Part shown: positions 1 to 8,092 of the stretch, piece by piece
Layout: each line of letters starts with the position of its first letter
Position numbering within the stretch: the first letter of the stretch is position 1
DNA from: an uncultured Chloroflexota bacterium
Lineage (GTDB): Bacteria > Chloroflexota > Dehalococcoidia > UBA2979
Direction: 5' to 3'
Assembly: GCA_903917615.1 (NCBI GenBank)
Contig: CAIXBH010000040.1
Span: forward strand, 1-45,883
DNA: 45,883 nt
Translations under genes and position numbers: made by a program
The notes under the pieces: model-generated
What the model was told of the DNA's origin: nothing
The model's input: the letters and a program-made list of their open reading frames with translations, nothing else
Databases searched by the model: none

Positions 1-2
1 CC

Positions 3-2348
3 ACGCAGGCACGGACACCGACGCCGACCGCAACGCCGACGGTCACGACGCCACCGAACGCGCCGACATCGAACCCCGGGGCGACGGCCGCAGGGGCGGG
101 CCTCGTCGCGGCGGGCGGGGCTGCCGCCGGCTACGCGACGAGCCGGCGCCGCAACGGTGGGACGACCTCGGCGCCGGATGACGGCACCGGCACACCGCCG
201 ACGGAGCCGCCTCCGCTCACGCAGCCGAAGGTCACAGTCGAGATCGGCGGTCAGAGCACCACGTCGCTGACGCAGGAGGGAGCGTTCAAGGTCGTGGTCG
301 AGACGCCTCGACCGGCGAGCGGCGATCCGCCCGAGACCATCGACGTGACGCTCCGCTCTACGGAGACCGGCAAGACGGAGACCGTGAGGCTGCGGTGGAA
401 TGGCAGCGTGCGCGGCAACGTCCGCTACGAGAGCAACCCGCTGACGCTCGACCGTGGCGGCGTCGGCGGCGGCAAGGCGAACGTCCTCGGACTGGAGTTC
501 TCCACCGGGGACATGCACCGCGGGCTCAGCGGCACCCCGAACGGAACCGACATCGTCATGTCGACGCCGGGCGGCACGGACGCCCACGTCACCGCGTTCA
601 CCACGTGGGTCCAGCAGGGCGTGGGACTGACGCAGGCGGCGATTCGCCAGTACCACCAGTTCTGGATCAACGTCGCGCAGCAGATCCGTGGCCTCCCCGA
701 CTCCGAGGGCAAACGCGACCTCCTCCGCCGCGCGGAGATGGCGATCCGGCTGGCGGGCGAGGCGACGCGCGTGGCGAACTCGGACTGGCTCGACACGCGC
801 AAGCTGACGCATCTGCAGGCGGTGCTGTCCCTGATGCAGGGCGGGCTCACACACGACCCGCGCGACGAGTACCAGTACTGGCGCAACGCCGAAGAGGCCG
901 CGCACACGATGACGCAGGACATCTTCTGGCACGGGATCGCACAGGCCACGATCGGGCTCTACAAGACGGTCGCAGACGTCAGCGGCGCTGGCGCCGCCTG
1001 GACGCTCTTCGCCGGCCGCACGATCATGAACGAGCACGCGGGCTGGGACGAGCGGCTCTTCGCCGCCCTCGACCTGGCGGGACGGCTCACGATCTTCGGG
1101 CAGGTCGAGGGCGCCATCGGCGGCACGCTGGACCGCATGGCGATGAGCGAGGTGCGCGTCGCGGCGACCGAGGCGAAGGCGCTGACGGCCGCCGAGCAGG
1201 AAGCGCTGAACGCGCGACGCGCCGAGGAGGCCGTCGCCTCGGCCGCGTACGCAGATCGCCAGGCGGCGAACCGCGCTGCGCAGGGCCTCGTGCCGCCACC
1301 GGCGGCCGCTGCGGGCACGGCCGAGCATGTGGGCACCGAGGCGCGTGACGCGTTCAACGCGATCAAGAACGACCCGAATGCGATGCAGGCTGCGAAGGAC
1401 GCCGCCGCCTCGGCCGCGTACAACGAGCGCCAGACCGCGAATCGCAACATCCGCAATCTCATCCCGGACAACCCGAACACGACGGGGCCGAGCGGGAAGG
1501 CGCTGCTGGGGGCGGACGGCGGCACGCCGGTCAACTTCACGGAAGACTTCGGCCTCCTGCGCAACCGTGCGCGCAACTTCCAGGCAGTCTCGGAGCAGTA
1601 CGGCGTGCGCATCCGCGTGCGCCCGGCGAACGTCGAATCGCTGGAGACGATGTCCCGCGGCTACCCGCCGAAGCACGTGAAGATCAAGTCGAAGACGATC
1701 AACGCCATCGACGAGGTCATCGGTGCGCCCAAGGATTCGCAGGGTCTCGTCGGCTATTTCGAGCCGAAGCTCCCTCCGCGCCCGGCCGGGATGACAGATG
1801 CCACATGGGACAAGGTGCTGCGCCGATTCGACCAGCGCATGGAGGAGTTCCGCGATCAGGCGAAGGCGATGAAGGAACTCGAGGAAAAGGGACTGGTGAC
1901 CGTCAAGGACGGCCGCGTCATCGATACTGGCCTTTCCAACACTCGCCTGAAGGACGGACACCTCGAGGCCATCCCTGGGACGGCCGAGGGCGGCACGGGC
2001 AATCCCTTCACGGGTGACCACGACATGTGGGATATCACTAGGGCGGACGGCTCACCCCTCGATGCCGCGACGAAGGCGAAGGTCGAAGCGAGCCTGATGG
2101 ATGGATCGGCGCGCACGCAGCACGGCCCGCACAAGGACTGGCGACCGCAAACGGACGTCGATCGTGGCATCGACCAGCGCATCCGCGACAGTCACCGCGG
2201 CGTCGAAGGCGCAGACGGAGTCGTACGACCGGCAGACACCCCGATCGTGGGCGAATGGGGGGACCCGGAGACAATCCGAGGCGAGGCCCTCGTCGAGTTC
2301 TCGCCCGGCCAGCAGCCCGTCGTCTCCTACGAGACGGGGGCACGATGA
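3..2348 (+). CDS. Large anchored protein with C-terminal EF/CyaA/ExoY-like nucleotidyl cyclase domain (5' partial)
   Basis: The reading frame is open from the window edge, so the N-terminus is missing; 781 residues are visible. In order there is a Thr/Pro-rich stretch, an Ala/Gly-rich hydrophobic segment (about residues 26-47) followed by three arginines, a Pro-rich linker, a beta-rich part, a long helical part and a C-terminal catalytic-like domain from about residue 530. That domain has two lysines seven residues apart (residues 557 and 564, nt 1671 and 1692), the spacing of CyaA K58/K65 and edema factor K346/K353. It also has a TGDHDMW motif (aspartates 672 and 674) like CyaA TADIDMF, and a QHG motif (His707) like CyaA H298. 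A GLV-TVKDG-type segment also resembles CyaA. The Asp-to-His gap is only 33 residues against about 108 in CyaA. The likely role is a polymorphic effector making cyclic nucleotides, which is inference. The stop overlaps the next start by 4 bp. Confidence 0.62.
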   Translation, partial: TQARTPTPTATPTVTTPPNAPTSNPGATAAGAGLVAAGGAAAGYATSRRRNGGTTSAPDDGTGTPPTEPPPLTQPKVTVEIGGQSTTSLTQEGAFKVVVETPRPASGDPPETIDVTLRSTETGKTETVRLRWNGSVRGNVRYESNPLTLDRGGVGGGKANVLGLEFSTGDMHRGLSGTPNGTDIVMSTPGGTDAHVTAFTTWVQQGVGLTQAAIRQYHQFWINVAQQIRGLPDSEGKRDLLRRAEMAIRLAGEATRVANSDWLDTRKLTHLQAVLSLMQGGLTHDPRDEYQYWRNAEEAAHTMTQDIFWHGIAQATIGLYKTVADVSGAGAAWTLFAGRTIMNEHAGWDERLFAALDLAGRLTIFGQVEGAIGGTLDRMAMSEVRVAATEAKALTAAEQEALNARRAEEAVASAAYADRQAANRAAQGLVPPPAAAAGTAEHVGTEARDAFNAIKNDPNAMQAAKDAAASAAYNERQTANRNIRNLIPDNPNTTGPSGKALLGADGGTPVNFTEDFGLLRNRARNFQAVSEQYGVRIRVRPANVESLETMSRGYPPKHVKIKSKTINAIDEVIGAPKDSQGLVGYFEPKLPPRPAGMTDATWDKVLRRFDQRMEEFRDQAKAMKELEEKGLVTVKDGRVIDTGLSNTRLKDGHLEAIPGTAEGGTGNPFTGDHDMWDITRADGSPLDAATKAKVEASLMDGSARTQHGPHKDWRPQTDVDRGIDQRIRDSHRGVEGADGVVRPADTPIVGEWGDPETIRGEALVEFSPGQQPVVSYETGAR

Positions 2349-3226
2349 CCTCCGATCGCGACCTGCTTGCCTCCATCGATCACATGCTCGCGCATCCTGA
2401 CGCGATCACGCTGCCCTCGACCACCTCGAACGACGCACGTGCGGCCGCGTCACCGCTGCGGGCACCGGAGGAGCACGTCGACACGCCGCGCGAGGCGCGC
2501 GACCGCGCCGTGCGAGTACGGGGCGGCCTGCGACAGATGCTCGACGAACTCATCGAGTCGAACGACGACGACGAGCGGCAGATGGAGCTCCTGAACGCGA
2601 TCGAGGACGCGACGGAGGCCTACCTCGCCGCGCTGCCGCGGGTCGAGATCGCGCGGTCACCGTTCACGGGTGACATCGTGGCGCTGGCAATCGACACGTA
2701 CGGCCTCGACGGGCCGTGGTGGAAATACGAGGGCGTCGTCCGTGCGTTGGACGCGCGACCCGCGACGATGCTCGCGTTCACGGGGGCGATGCGGCTGACC
2801 GCTCCGATCGAGCGCTTTACTCACCTCGCGAAGGTGGGCCCCGGCGTCCCCTATGTCCTGCCTCGACTCATGGCGATCGATGGTGTGCGCGCGGTGGTGC
2901 GTGCGGTGACGGTCGGCGCGCACCTGGGGTGGGCGATCTCATACTTCGCACCCGCGCCCGTATCGGGGGTCCGTCTCGTCAACGACTGGGGTGCCGACCA
3001 CTACGCGATCGACGGGGGCTGGGACACCGTCGCCGAGTCGACGGAGGAGCGTGACTTCGACCTGGCGCCGTGGATCCGATCGGGCCGTCTCGCGTGGATC
3101 GCGCCCGGCGATGGTGCGCTGGCGCTGCGGAGCGAGGTCGAGGGCTGCCCGTTCCTCGGCCCGGACGGTGGGCCTCTCGAGGGCACGCGTGAGGTCCAGC
3201 GTGTCGAGGAGGGCGAAGTCTTCTAG
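2345..3226 (+). CDS. Hypothetical protein, candidate immunity partner of the upstream cyclase-like effector
   Basis: The gene encodes 293 residues. The ATG at 2345 overlaps the upstream TGA (ATGA), and a purine-rich GGGGG lies just before it, so I prefer it to the longer start at 2255. There is no signal peptide or membrane segment. The N-terminal 70 residues are charged and helical. The central part has a conserved-looking block with SPFTGD, GLDGPWW and a Gly-Pro-Val-Pro-Tyr-Val segment, followed by a WAISYFAP segment. I do not recognise an enzyme. The overlap with an effector-like gene, the acidic, soluble character and the lack of any other partner fit an immunity protein, but this rests only on position. 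It could also be a chaperone or an unrelated conserved protein. Confidence 0.6.
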   Translation: MTSDRDLLASIDHMLAHPDAITLPSTTSNDARAAASPLRAPEEHVDTPREARDRAVRVRGGLRQMLDELIESNDDDERQMELLNAIEDATEAYLAALPRVEIARSPFTGDIVALAIDTYGLDGPWWKYEGVVRALDARPATMLAFTGAMRLTAPIERFTHLAKVGPGVPYVLPRLMAIDGVRAVVRAVTVGAHLGWAISYFAPAPVSGVRLVNDWGADHYAIDGGWDTVAESTEERDFDLAPWIRSGRLAWIAPGDGALALRSEVEGCPFLGPDGGPLEGTREVQRVEEGEVF

Positions 3227-3255
3227 CGCGCTGGGGCGCGCCAGATGACGGGACG

Positions 3256-3696
3256 CTACGCGCCCGCGGCGACCCGCAGTTCATTGTTGATGAGCCGCTG
3301 CGCGACGTACTGCAGCATCTTCACCGCGACCGCGGGCTCCTTCTGTAGATGCGCGAGGAACTGCCAGCGATCCAGTCCAAGGCAGGTGGTCCGCTCCGCC
3401 GCTCGCACCGTCGCGGTGCGCTTCCACTCGCCGAGGAGCGCGAGCTCGCCGAACGGCTGCCCGACGCCGAGCGTGGCCAGCACCTTCGCGTGGTCGGTGC
3501 CTTCGGCCTCAATCACCTCGGCGCGTCCGTTGAGCACGACGTAGAGGCCGCTGCCGATCTCGCCCGCCTCGGCGATCGCCTCGCCGGGCTGGAACGTCTT
3601 CTGGAAAGTGAACGCCGCAAGCGCGTCCAGCGCCGCACCGTCCAGGCCGGTGAAGACCGGGACGTGTCCGAGCACGTGACTGCTGTCGTTGGTCAT
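3256..3696 (-). CDS. Single-domain cyclic nucleotide-binding protein
   Basis: The gene encodes 146 residues of the CRP/cNMP-binding fold with no DNA-binding domain and no fused effector domain. The phosphate-binding cassette is intact: FGE at 82-84, then an arginine-threonine pair at 93-94 (WKRTATV), which would hold the cyclic phosphate. A helical C-cap follows at about 108-140. An AAGGAG ribosome site precedes the ATG. The gene is convergent with the candidate immunity gene (29 bp apart) and lies 0.9 kb from the cyclase-like domain, so it could sense the nucleotide made there; this is inference. Stand-alone domains of this kind are common and often of unknown role. Confidence 0.85.
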   Translation of the reverse strand: MTNDSSHVLGHVPVFTGLDGAALDALAAFTFQKTFQPGEAIAEAGEIGSGLYVVLNGRAEVIEAEGTDHAKVLATLGVGQPFGELALLGEWKRTATVRAAERTTCLGLDRWQFLAHLQKEPAVAVKMLQYVAQRLINNELRVAAGA

Positions 3697-3888
3697 CTCG
3701 GGGGGCTCCTTGGTCCGCGCTCCGGCGCGTCAGCATGCGGCGATCCGGGGGGCAGCGGCAGAGGGCCGCGCGCGGTACCTCCTCTACGGTAGCCGGTGGG
3801 GCCAGCGGGCGTGTCGCACACCCACCGCGACCGGTCGCGCGATAGGATGCGGCAGCACCGCGGGTTCGCCGAGCGAGCGAGGGTTCCG

Positions 3889-4284
3889 ATGACTGCCGAG
3901 CACCACGACATGAGCAAACCGTTCGTCGTGAAGGCACAGCCGCCCTCAACGACCATCCAGACGCGTGGCATGGAGCGAGTGCCCGGAGTCACATCGGACA
4001 CCGTGGGCGCCTCGCGCCTCTGGCTGGGAACGGTCACGGCTGCGCCGAACGAGAAGGGCCCGCCCCATCACCACGGCGAAGCCGAGACGGGCGTGTACGT
4101 CCTGCGCGGCCGGCTCCGCGTCTACTTCGGCGAGGACTTCAAGGAGTTCATCGAGGCGGGGCCGGGCGACTTCATCTTCGTGCCGCCCCACGTGCATCAC
4201 ATCGAGGAGAATCCATACGACGAGCTCTACGAGGCCGTCCTCGCGCGCTCGCCCGACAACATCGTGGTGAACCTCGGCGACTAG
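3889..4284 (+). CDS. Cupin domain protein
   Basis: The gene encodes 131 residues forming one small beta-barrel cupin. Motif 1 has a HHH run at 60-62 with Glu66; motif 2 has PGDFIFVPPHVHH with His at 101, 103 and 104. A single metal is probably bound by these histidines. I chose the ATG at 3889 because it follows a purine-rich site (GCGAGGG) and because the longer frame from 3796 adds an unstructured Arg-rich leader. It lies 37 bp before the PEBP gene and is probably co-transcribed. The substrate cannot be told; such proteins are dioxygenases, isomerases or sugar binders. Confidence 0.8.
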   Translation: MTAEHHDMSKPFVVKAQPPSTTIQTRGMERVPGVTSDTVGASRLWLGTVTAAPNEKGPPHHHGEAETGVYVLRGRLRVYFGEDFKEFIEAGPGDFIFVPPHVHHIEENPYDELYEAVLARSPDNIVVNLGD

Positions 4285-4321
4285 CCGCACAACGAAGCGC
4301 GACCACTGCACCGGAGGCGAT

Positions 4322-4798
4322 ATGCCCTTCGCACTTTCCAGCATGCAACTGACGAGCCCGGCATTCGCATCGGGGGGCAACATCCCGACGAAGCACACCG
4401 GGGAGGGCGAAGACGTCTCGCCTGCCCTGCGCTGGACAGATCTGCCGGAAGGCACGCGCTCACTCGCGATCATTTGCCATGACCCGGATGCGCCGCTCGT
4501 CGCGGGAGGCGCGTACGGCTTCGTGCACTGGGTCGCCTACAACATCCCCGCCACTGCGACGGGCCTCGACGAGGGAAGCGACGCCTTCACCAGCGGCGGC
4601 TCCGGATTCGGCCGGCCGGGGTATGGCGGGCCGATGCCCCCTCCGGATCACGGGCCGCACCACTACTTCTTCTGGCTGTTCGCCCTGAACGGCGAGCCCG
4701 ATCTCCCCGCGGGCCTCGCCATGACCGAGTTGCTCGAGCGCATCGAGCCACAGACGCTCGGCATGAACCGCCTCGTCGGCGTCTACGAGCGCCACTAG
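4322..4798 (+). CDS. YbhB/YbcL family (PEBP-like) protein
   Basis: The gene encodes 158 residues, the usual length for bacterial phosphatidylethanolamine-binding-protein homologues. Seen are the DPDAP motif at 54-58, the HW pair at 69-70, and the Gly/Pro-rich GYGGPMPPPDHGPHHY segment that closes the anion-binding pocket. There is no signal peptide, so it is cytoplasmic. An acid-box GGAGG ribosome site precedes the ATG. The biochemical function of bacterial members is poorly defined. It follows the cupin gene and is followed 30 bp later by the acyl-CoA dehydrogenase gene, suggesting a three-gene operon. Confidence 0.92.
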   Translation: MPFALSSMQLTSPAFASGGNIPTKHTGEGEDVSPALRWTDLPEGTRSLAIICHDPDAPLVAGGAYGFVHWVAYNIPATATGLDEGSDAFTSGGSGFGRPGYGGPMPPPDHGPHHYFFWLFALNGEPDLPAGLAMTELLERIEPQTLGMNRLVGVYERH

Positions 4799-4828
4799 CA
4801 GACCGCGGCACCGCGACCGAGGAGCCCG

Positions 4829-6484
4829 ATGAGCACGATGCCCCCCGACGTCCTCGCACCTGCGCGCCTGCTCGTCGGGCGTGCGGATGCGGTCATGGCC
4901 GCCGCGCTGCACGCGGCCGCGGTCGTGATGCACCGAGGCGAGACGATCGACGAGCACCAGGTGCACGCAGAGCGCGTCGCGTACCTCGCAACGCAGATTG
5001 GGGCGGCCGGCGATCTGGTCGCGTACGCGGAGCGCCTCGCGGCCGCGGGTCACGCAGACGCGCTGCAGGAGCGCATGGCGCTGGCCTACGCAGCGGAGGT
5101 CGTGCACACCCTGCGCTCATTGATCGAGGCCGCATGGAGCGACTTCGGACTCAGCGACAGCGATGTCGCACCGCTCCTCGCACAGGACGTGCGCGACGCG
5201 GTACGCACCGGCCTCGACGAGGCGTTCCTCCGGGCGATCGGACGCGACGTCATCGCGATCGGCGGCCTGAACAACATCGACCTCGAGGACGATGTCGCCT
5301 CGCTCACGCGCGACGTCGCACGGCGCTTCGCGCGCGAGGAGGTCGCGCCGTACGCGCAGGAGATCCACCGGCAGGACCTGATCATCCCGGACCGCATGCT
5401 CGAACGATTCTGCGAGCAGGGATTCTTCGGCTCCTCGACCCCGGAGGAGTACGGCGGCAGCGGCATGGGCGACCTCTCGATGGTGATCATCACCGAGGAG
5501 CTATCGGTCGCCTCGCTCGCCGCGGCGGGTTCGCTCGCGACGCGCCCGGAGATCCTCGCCAAGGCGCTCGTCGCCGGCGGCACCGAGGGGCAACGGCACG
5601 AGTGGCTTCCGAAGATCGCCAGCGGCGAGGCGCTGGTCGCGGTCGCGGTGACGGAGCCCGACTTCGGTTCGGACGTCGCCTCGATCATCACGCGCGCGGT
5701 GCCGGCGGAGCACGCGGGCGTGCGCGGCTGGCGCATCTCCGGCGCGAAGGCGTGGAGCACGTTCGCCGGCCGCGCGAACCTTCTCGCCCTGCTCGCGCGC
5801 ACGAATCCGGACGCCAGCCTCGGCGGCCGCGGGCTGTCGCTGTTCATGATCGAGAAGCCCGCGTACCCGGGGCATCACTGGCGCTTCGAGCAGCCCGAGG
5901 GCGGCATCATGGAGGGCACCGCGAACCCGACGCCGGGCTACCGCGGCATGCACTCCTTCACGATCGCCCTGGACAACGTGTTCGTGCCGCACACCCATCT
6001 CGTGGGGGGCGACGCCGGCATCGACCGCGGCTTCTACCTGCAGATGGAGGGCTTCGCTGCCGGCCGATTGCAGACCGGCGGCCGCGCGTGCGGCCTCGCG
6101 CAGGCGTCGCTGGAGAACGCCTGCGCCTACGTGGCGCAACGGCAGCAGTTCGGGCAGCCGCTCGCGGACTTCCAGCTGACGCAGCACAAGGTCGGGGTCA
6201 TGGCGACACACATCGCGGCCGCTCGACAGCTCACGTACGCAGCCGCGCGCGCCTTCACGACGCGGGCCGTCGCGCCTTCGATGGCCAAGCTCCTCGCGTG
6301 CGACATCGCCGGCGAGGTGTCGCGCGAGGCGCAGTTGCTGCACGGCGGGTGGGGCTACTCCGAAGAGGAGCCCGTGTCCCGCTACGTGCTCGATGCGCTC
6401 GTGCTGCCGATCTTCGAGGGCGCGAAGCCCATCCTCGAGTTGCGCGTCATCGCGCGCGGACTGCTGGCGTCCGTCGAGGTCTAG
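4829..6484 (+). CDS. mcd: Acyl-CoA dehydrogenase with N-terminal extension, probable (2S)-methylsuccinyl-CoA dehydrogenase
   Basis: The protein has 551 residues, about 160 more than an ordinary acyl-CoA dehydrogenase. The N-terminal helical extension (residues 1-160) and total length match Mcd of the ethylmalonyl-CoA pathway, which oxidises methylsuccinyl-CoA to mesaconyl-CoA. The FAD-enzyme core has EEYGGSG, TEPDFGSD, YRGMHS and GQPLADFQ motifs. The catalytic base is probably Glu530 in IFEGAK, the MCAD/Mcd position; the alternative helix-G position is Gly (AAGR). A GGAG site precedes the ATG. Other pathway genes (Ccr, Ecm, Mcl) are not in this window; a MaoC protein at 19344 could be the next step. 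A dehydrogenase for another branched acyl-CoA is the alternative. Confidence 0.68.
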   Translation: MSTMPPDVLAPARLLVGRADAVMAAALHAAAVVMHRGETIDEHQVHAERVAYLATQIGAAGDLVAYAERLAAAGHADALQERMALAYAAEVVHTLRSLIEAAWSDFGLSDSDVAPLLAQDVRDAVRTGLDEAFLRAIGRDVIAIGGLNNIDLEDDVASLTRDVARRFAREEVAPYAQEIHRQDLIIPDRMLERFCEQGFFGSSTPEEYGGSGMGDLSMVIITEELSVASLAAAGSLATRPEILAKALVAGGTEGQRHEWLPKIASGEALVAVAVTEPDFGSDVASIITRAVPAEHAGVRGWRISGAKAWSTFAGRANLLALLARTNPDASLGGRGLSLFMIEKPAYPGHHWRFEQPEGGIMEGTANPTPGYRGMHSFTIALDNVFVPHTHLVGGDAGIDRGFYLQMEGFAAGRLQTGGRACGLAQASLENACAYVAQRQQFGQPLADFQLTQHKVGVMATHIAAARQLTYAAARAFTTRAVAPSMAKLLACDIAGEVSREAQLLHGGWGYSEEEPVSRYVLDALVLPIFEGAKPILELRVIARGLLASVEV

Positions 6485-6490
6485 GGCGCG

Positions 6491-6817
6491 CTACCGCAGC
6501 GGCGAGAACTCCGTCGGCGTCAAGAAGCGGTTCTCCGTGTGGTGCACCAGCGGCCCATCGACCTCGGTCGCCGCGCGCGCGGCGTGCCAGTCGGTGTCGG
6601 CCTGGAACGCGCCCCAGGCACGCTCGCGGTGGCCCATGTCGTCGTACGCGAGGATGTAGATGAACTCGTCGTTCCGTCCGCCGATGGCGTTCGTCCAGTA
6701 GGCGACGCTCTTGATGCCGTGCTTCTCGAAGAACTTCATCGTCGTGTCACGGAACCGCGCCTGCAGCGCGGCCATCTTGCCGGGGTTCACGGTGTAGTTC
6801 CGCATCTCGTAGATCAT
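6491..6817 (-). CDS. NIPSNAP family protein
   Basis: The gene encodes 108 residues with the dimeric ferredoxin-like alpha/beta barrel signature: MIYEMRNYTVNPGK at the start, a GIKSVAYWTN middle and a DEFIYILAYDD strand. I chose the ATG at 6817 because a GAGGAG ribosome site sits directly upstream (6821-6830) and a longer start would run into the neighbouring gene. It is 20 bp downstream of the amidohydrolase gene on the same strand, so the two are probably co-transcribed. NIPSNAP proteins often accompany catabolic hydrolases, but their activity is undefined. Confidence 0.85.
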   Translation of the reverse strand: MIYEMRNYTVNPGKMAALQARFRDTTMKFFEKHGIKSVAYWTNAIGGRNDEFIYILAYDDMGHRERAWGAFQADTDWHAARAATEVDGPLVHHTENRFLTPTEFSPLR

Positions 6818-6837
6818 CGCGTTCCTCCTCGAGCCTG

Positions 6838-7746
6838 CTATGCCTGCGCTGCCTCCGCGAAGCCGTAGAGCCGCGCGGGGTTGTCCACCATGATGCGTCG
6901 ACGCGCCGCCTCGTCCGGGGCCCACGTGCCGAGCAGATTGAAGAGCTCGACGGAGTCGACCTCGTCGAACGAGAGGTGCGGGAAGTCGCTGCCCCAGATC
7001 ACGCGATCGGGCGCGGCCTCGATGACCGCGCGCGCGTGCGCAGCGGCGTCGGCATAGCCCGGTGCGGTCGACATGCGGTAGACGCCGGTCAACTTCACCC
7101 AGCAGCGCCCGTCGCCCTGGCGCAGCAGGTCCAGCAGCTCATGGAACCCCGGCTGGTCCACGCCGTCCTTCGCCAGGAACATGCCCATGTGCGCGACCGA
7201 GAAGTCGACGGGCAGCGCACGCATCCTCGGCAGCACCGCCCGGGTGAACCAGCCCGGCCCGAGGAAGTCGAGGTGCCACCCGCGCGCGGCGCACCGCTCG
7301 GCGATGCGCTCGACACGTGGCCAGAGCGCGTCGACGAGGCCCGCCTCGAACGCCTGGACCGGCGACACGTTGATCCGTACGCCCCGGACACCCACCGCGT
7401 GCATGCGGTCGAGGTCCGCCTCGGCGATCTCCTCGTCGATGTCGACGATGCCTCGCGCCCGCTCGGTTCCGACGCGCTCGAGGGCGTCGAGCAGGCAGGA
7501 GTTATCGCGCCCGTACCCGCTCGGCTGCACGAACACGTGGCGCTCGATGCCGAGCAACGTCGCGAACTCGAGGTACTCCTCGAGCCGTGCGAAGGGGTGC
7601 GCATAGCGGGGGCTCGCAGTGCCCGGCGGGAAGCGGTCAGCCGGGCCGAAGATGTGGAAGTGGGCGTCGCACGCGCCACGCGCAGGCGTCCAGGCGGGCT
7701 CGGCAGTGTGGTGCGGCACGCGGGCTCCCTCGCTCCGCGCAATCAC
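6838..7746 (-). CDS. Amidohydrolase_2 family metal-dependent hydrolase, LigI-like
   Basis: The protein has 302 residues and a TIM-barrel amidohydrolase fold. An early DAHFHIFGP motif supplies two metal-site histidines, followed by a VQPSGYGRDNSCLLDAL block, GVRGVRINVSP, and a late WGSDFPH motif. These blocks resemble 2-pyrone-4,6-dicarboxylate lactonase (LigI) and related lactonases of aromatic catabolism. The start at 7746 (ATG) is tentative; a GTG some ten codons later would give a tighter N-terminus. It heads a two-gene minus-strand operon with the NIPSNAP gene. The substrate cannot be fixed from sequence alone, since the family also includes decarboxylases. Confidence 0.82.
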   Translation of the reverse strand: MIARSEGARVPHHTAEPAWTPARGACDAHFHIFGPADRFPPGTASPRYAHPFARLEEYLEFATLLGIERHVFVQPSGYGRDNSCLLDALERVGTERARGIVDIDEEIAEADLDRMHAVGVRGVRINVSPVQAFEAGLVDALWPRVERIAERCAARGWHLDFLGPGWFTRAVLPRMRALPVDFSVAHMGMFLAKDGVDQPGFHELLDLLRQGDGRCWVKLTGVYRMSTAPGYADAAAHARAVIEAAPDRVIWGSDFPHLSFDEVDSVELFNLLGTWAPDEAARRRIMVDNPARLYGFAEAAQA

Positions 7747-7852
7747 GCGGCGTCCGCGAGTTTAGCAGCGAGATGGGCGCGCACCGCGGCGCAGCGACGT
7801 CTCGCTACGCCGCGATCTGCTTATGTCTCTGATCCGAGCCGCTCGCGATGGG

Positions 7853-7881
7853 TTCCGGCTGCGCTCGATCCTCGGTAACAT
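7853..7881 (+). promoter_or_regulatory. Candidate promoter of the tRNA gene
   Basis: A TTCCGG at 7853 and a TAACAT at 7876 are separated by 17 bp and lie 12 bp before the tRNA 5' end. The -10 is good and the -35 is weak. Confidence 0.35.
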
Positions 7882-7892
7882 CGGGAGGACGT

Positions 7893-7967
7893 GGCAGGGT
7901 AGCTCAGTGGTAGAGCAGCGGACTCATAAGCCGTTGGTCGAGAGTTCAAATCTCTCCCCTGCTACCA
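7893..7967 (+). tRNA. tRNA with anticodon CAT (elongator Met, or Ile2)
   Basis: A full cloverleaf can be drawn. The acceptor is 7893-7899 with 7957-7963, the first pair being G-U. The D stem is GCTC/GAGC (7902-7905 with 7913-7916). The anticodon loop CTCATAA is at 7923-7929. The T arm is GAGAG-TTCAAAT-CTCTC (7940-7956), followed by discriminator A and an encoded CCA. The anticodon stem lacks the three G-C pairs of initiator tRNA, so this is elongator tRNA-Met or the lysidine-modified tRNA-Ile2. The A31-G39 pair at the base of the loop is a mismatch. Confidence 0.95.
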
Positions 7968-7980
7968 CGACGACAACGGG

Positions 7981-8006
7981 ACGGGCGCCCTGGGGGCGCC
8001 CGTTTT
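7981..8006 (+). terminator. Rho-independent terminator after the tRNA
   Basis: A perfect 10-bp stem (ACGGGCGCCC with GGGCGCCCGT), a TGG loop and a TTTT tail lie 13 bp after the tRNA CCA. This is the only hairpin in the window with a clear T-tract. Confidence 0.9.
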
Positions 8007-8092
8007 GGCTTTCGGGACCTCGGCCCGACGACGCCGAACCGCCGCCGCCCCTCCCGTTCATGCCCATAATTGGTCGTGATCAAAGGACGCTT

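Noticed and set aside
2255-2344. Longer start for the 293-residue protein
   Set aside because: It would overlap the effector by 94 bp; the ATGA at 2345 with an upstream G-run is more usual.
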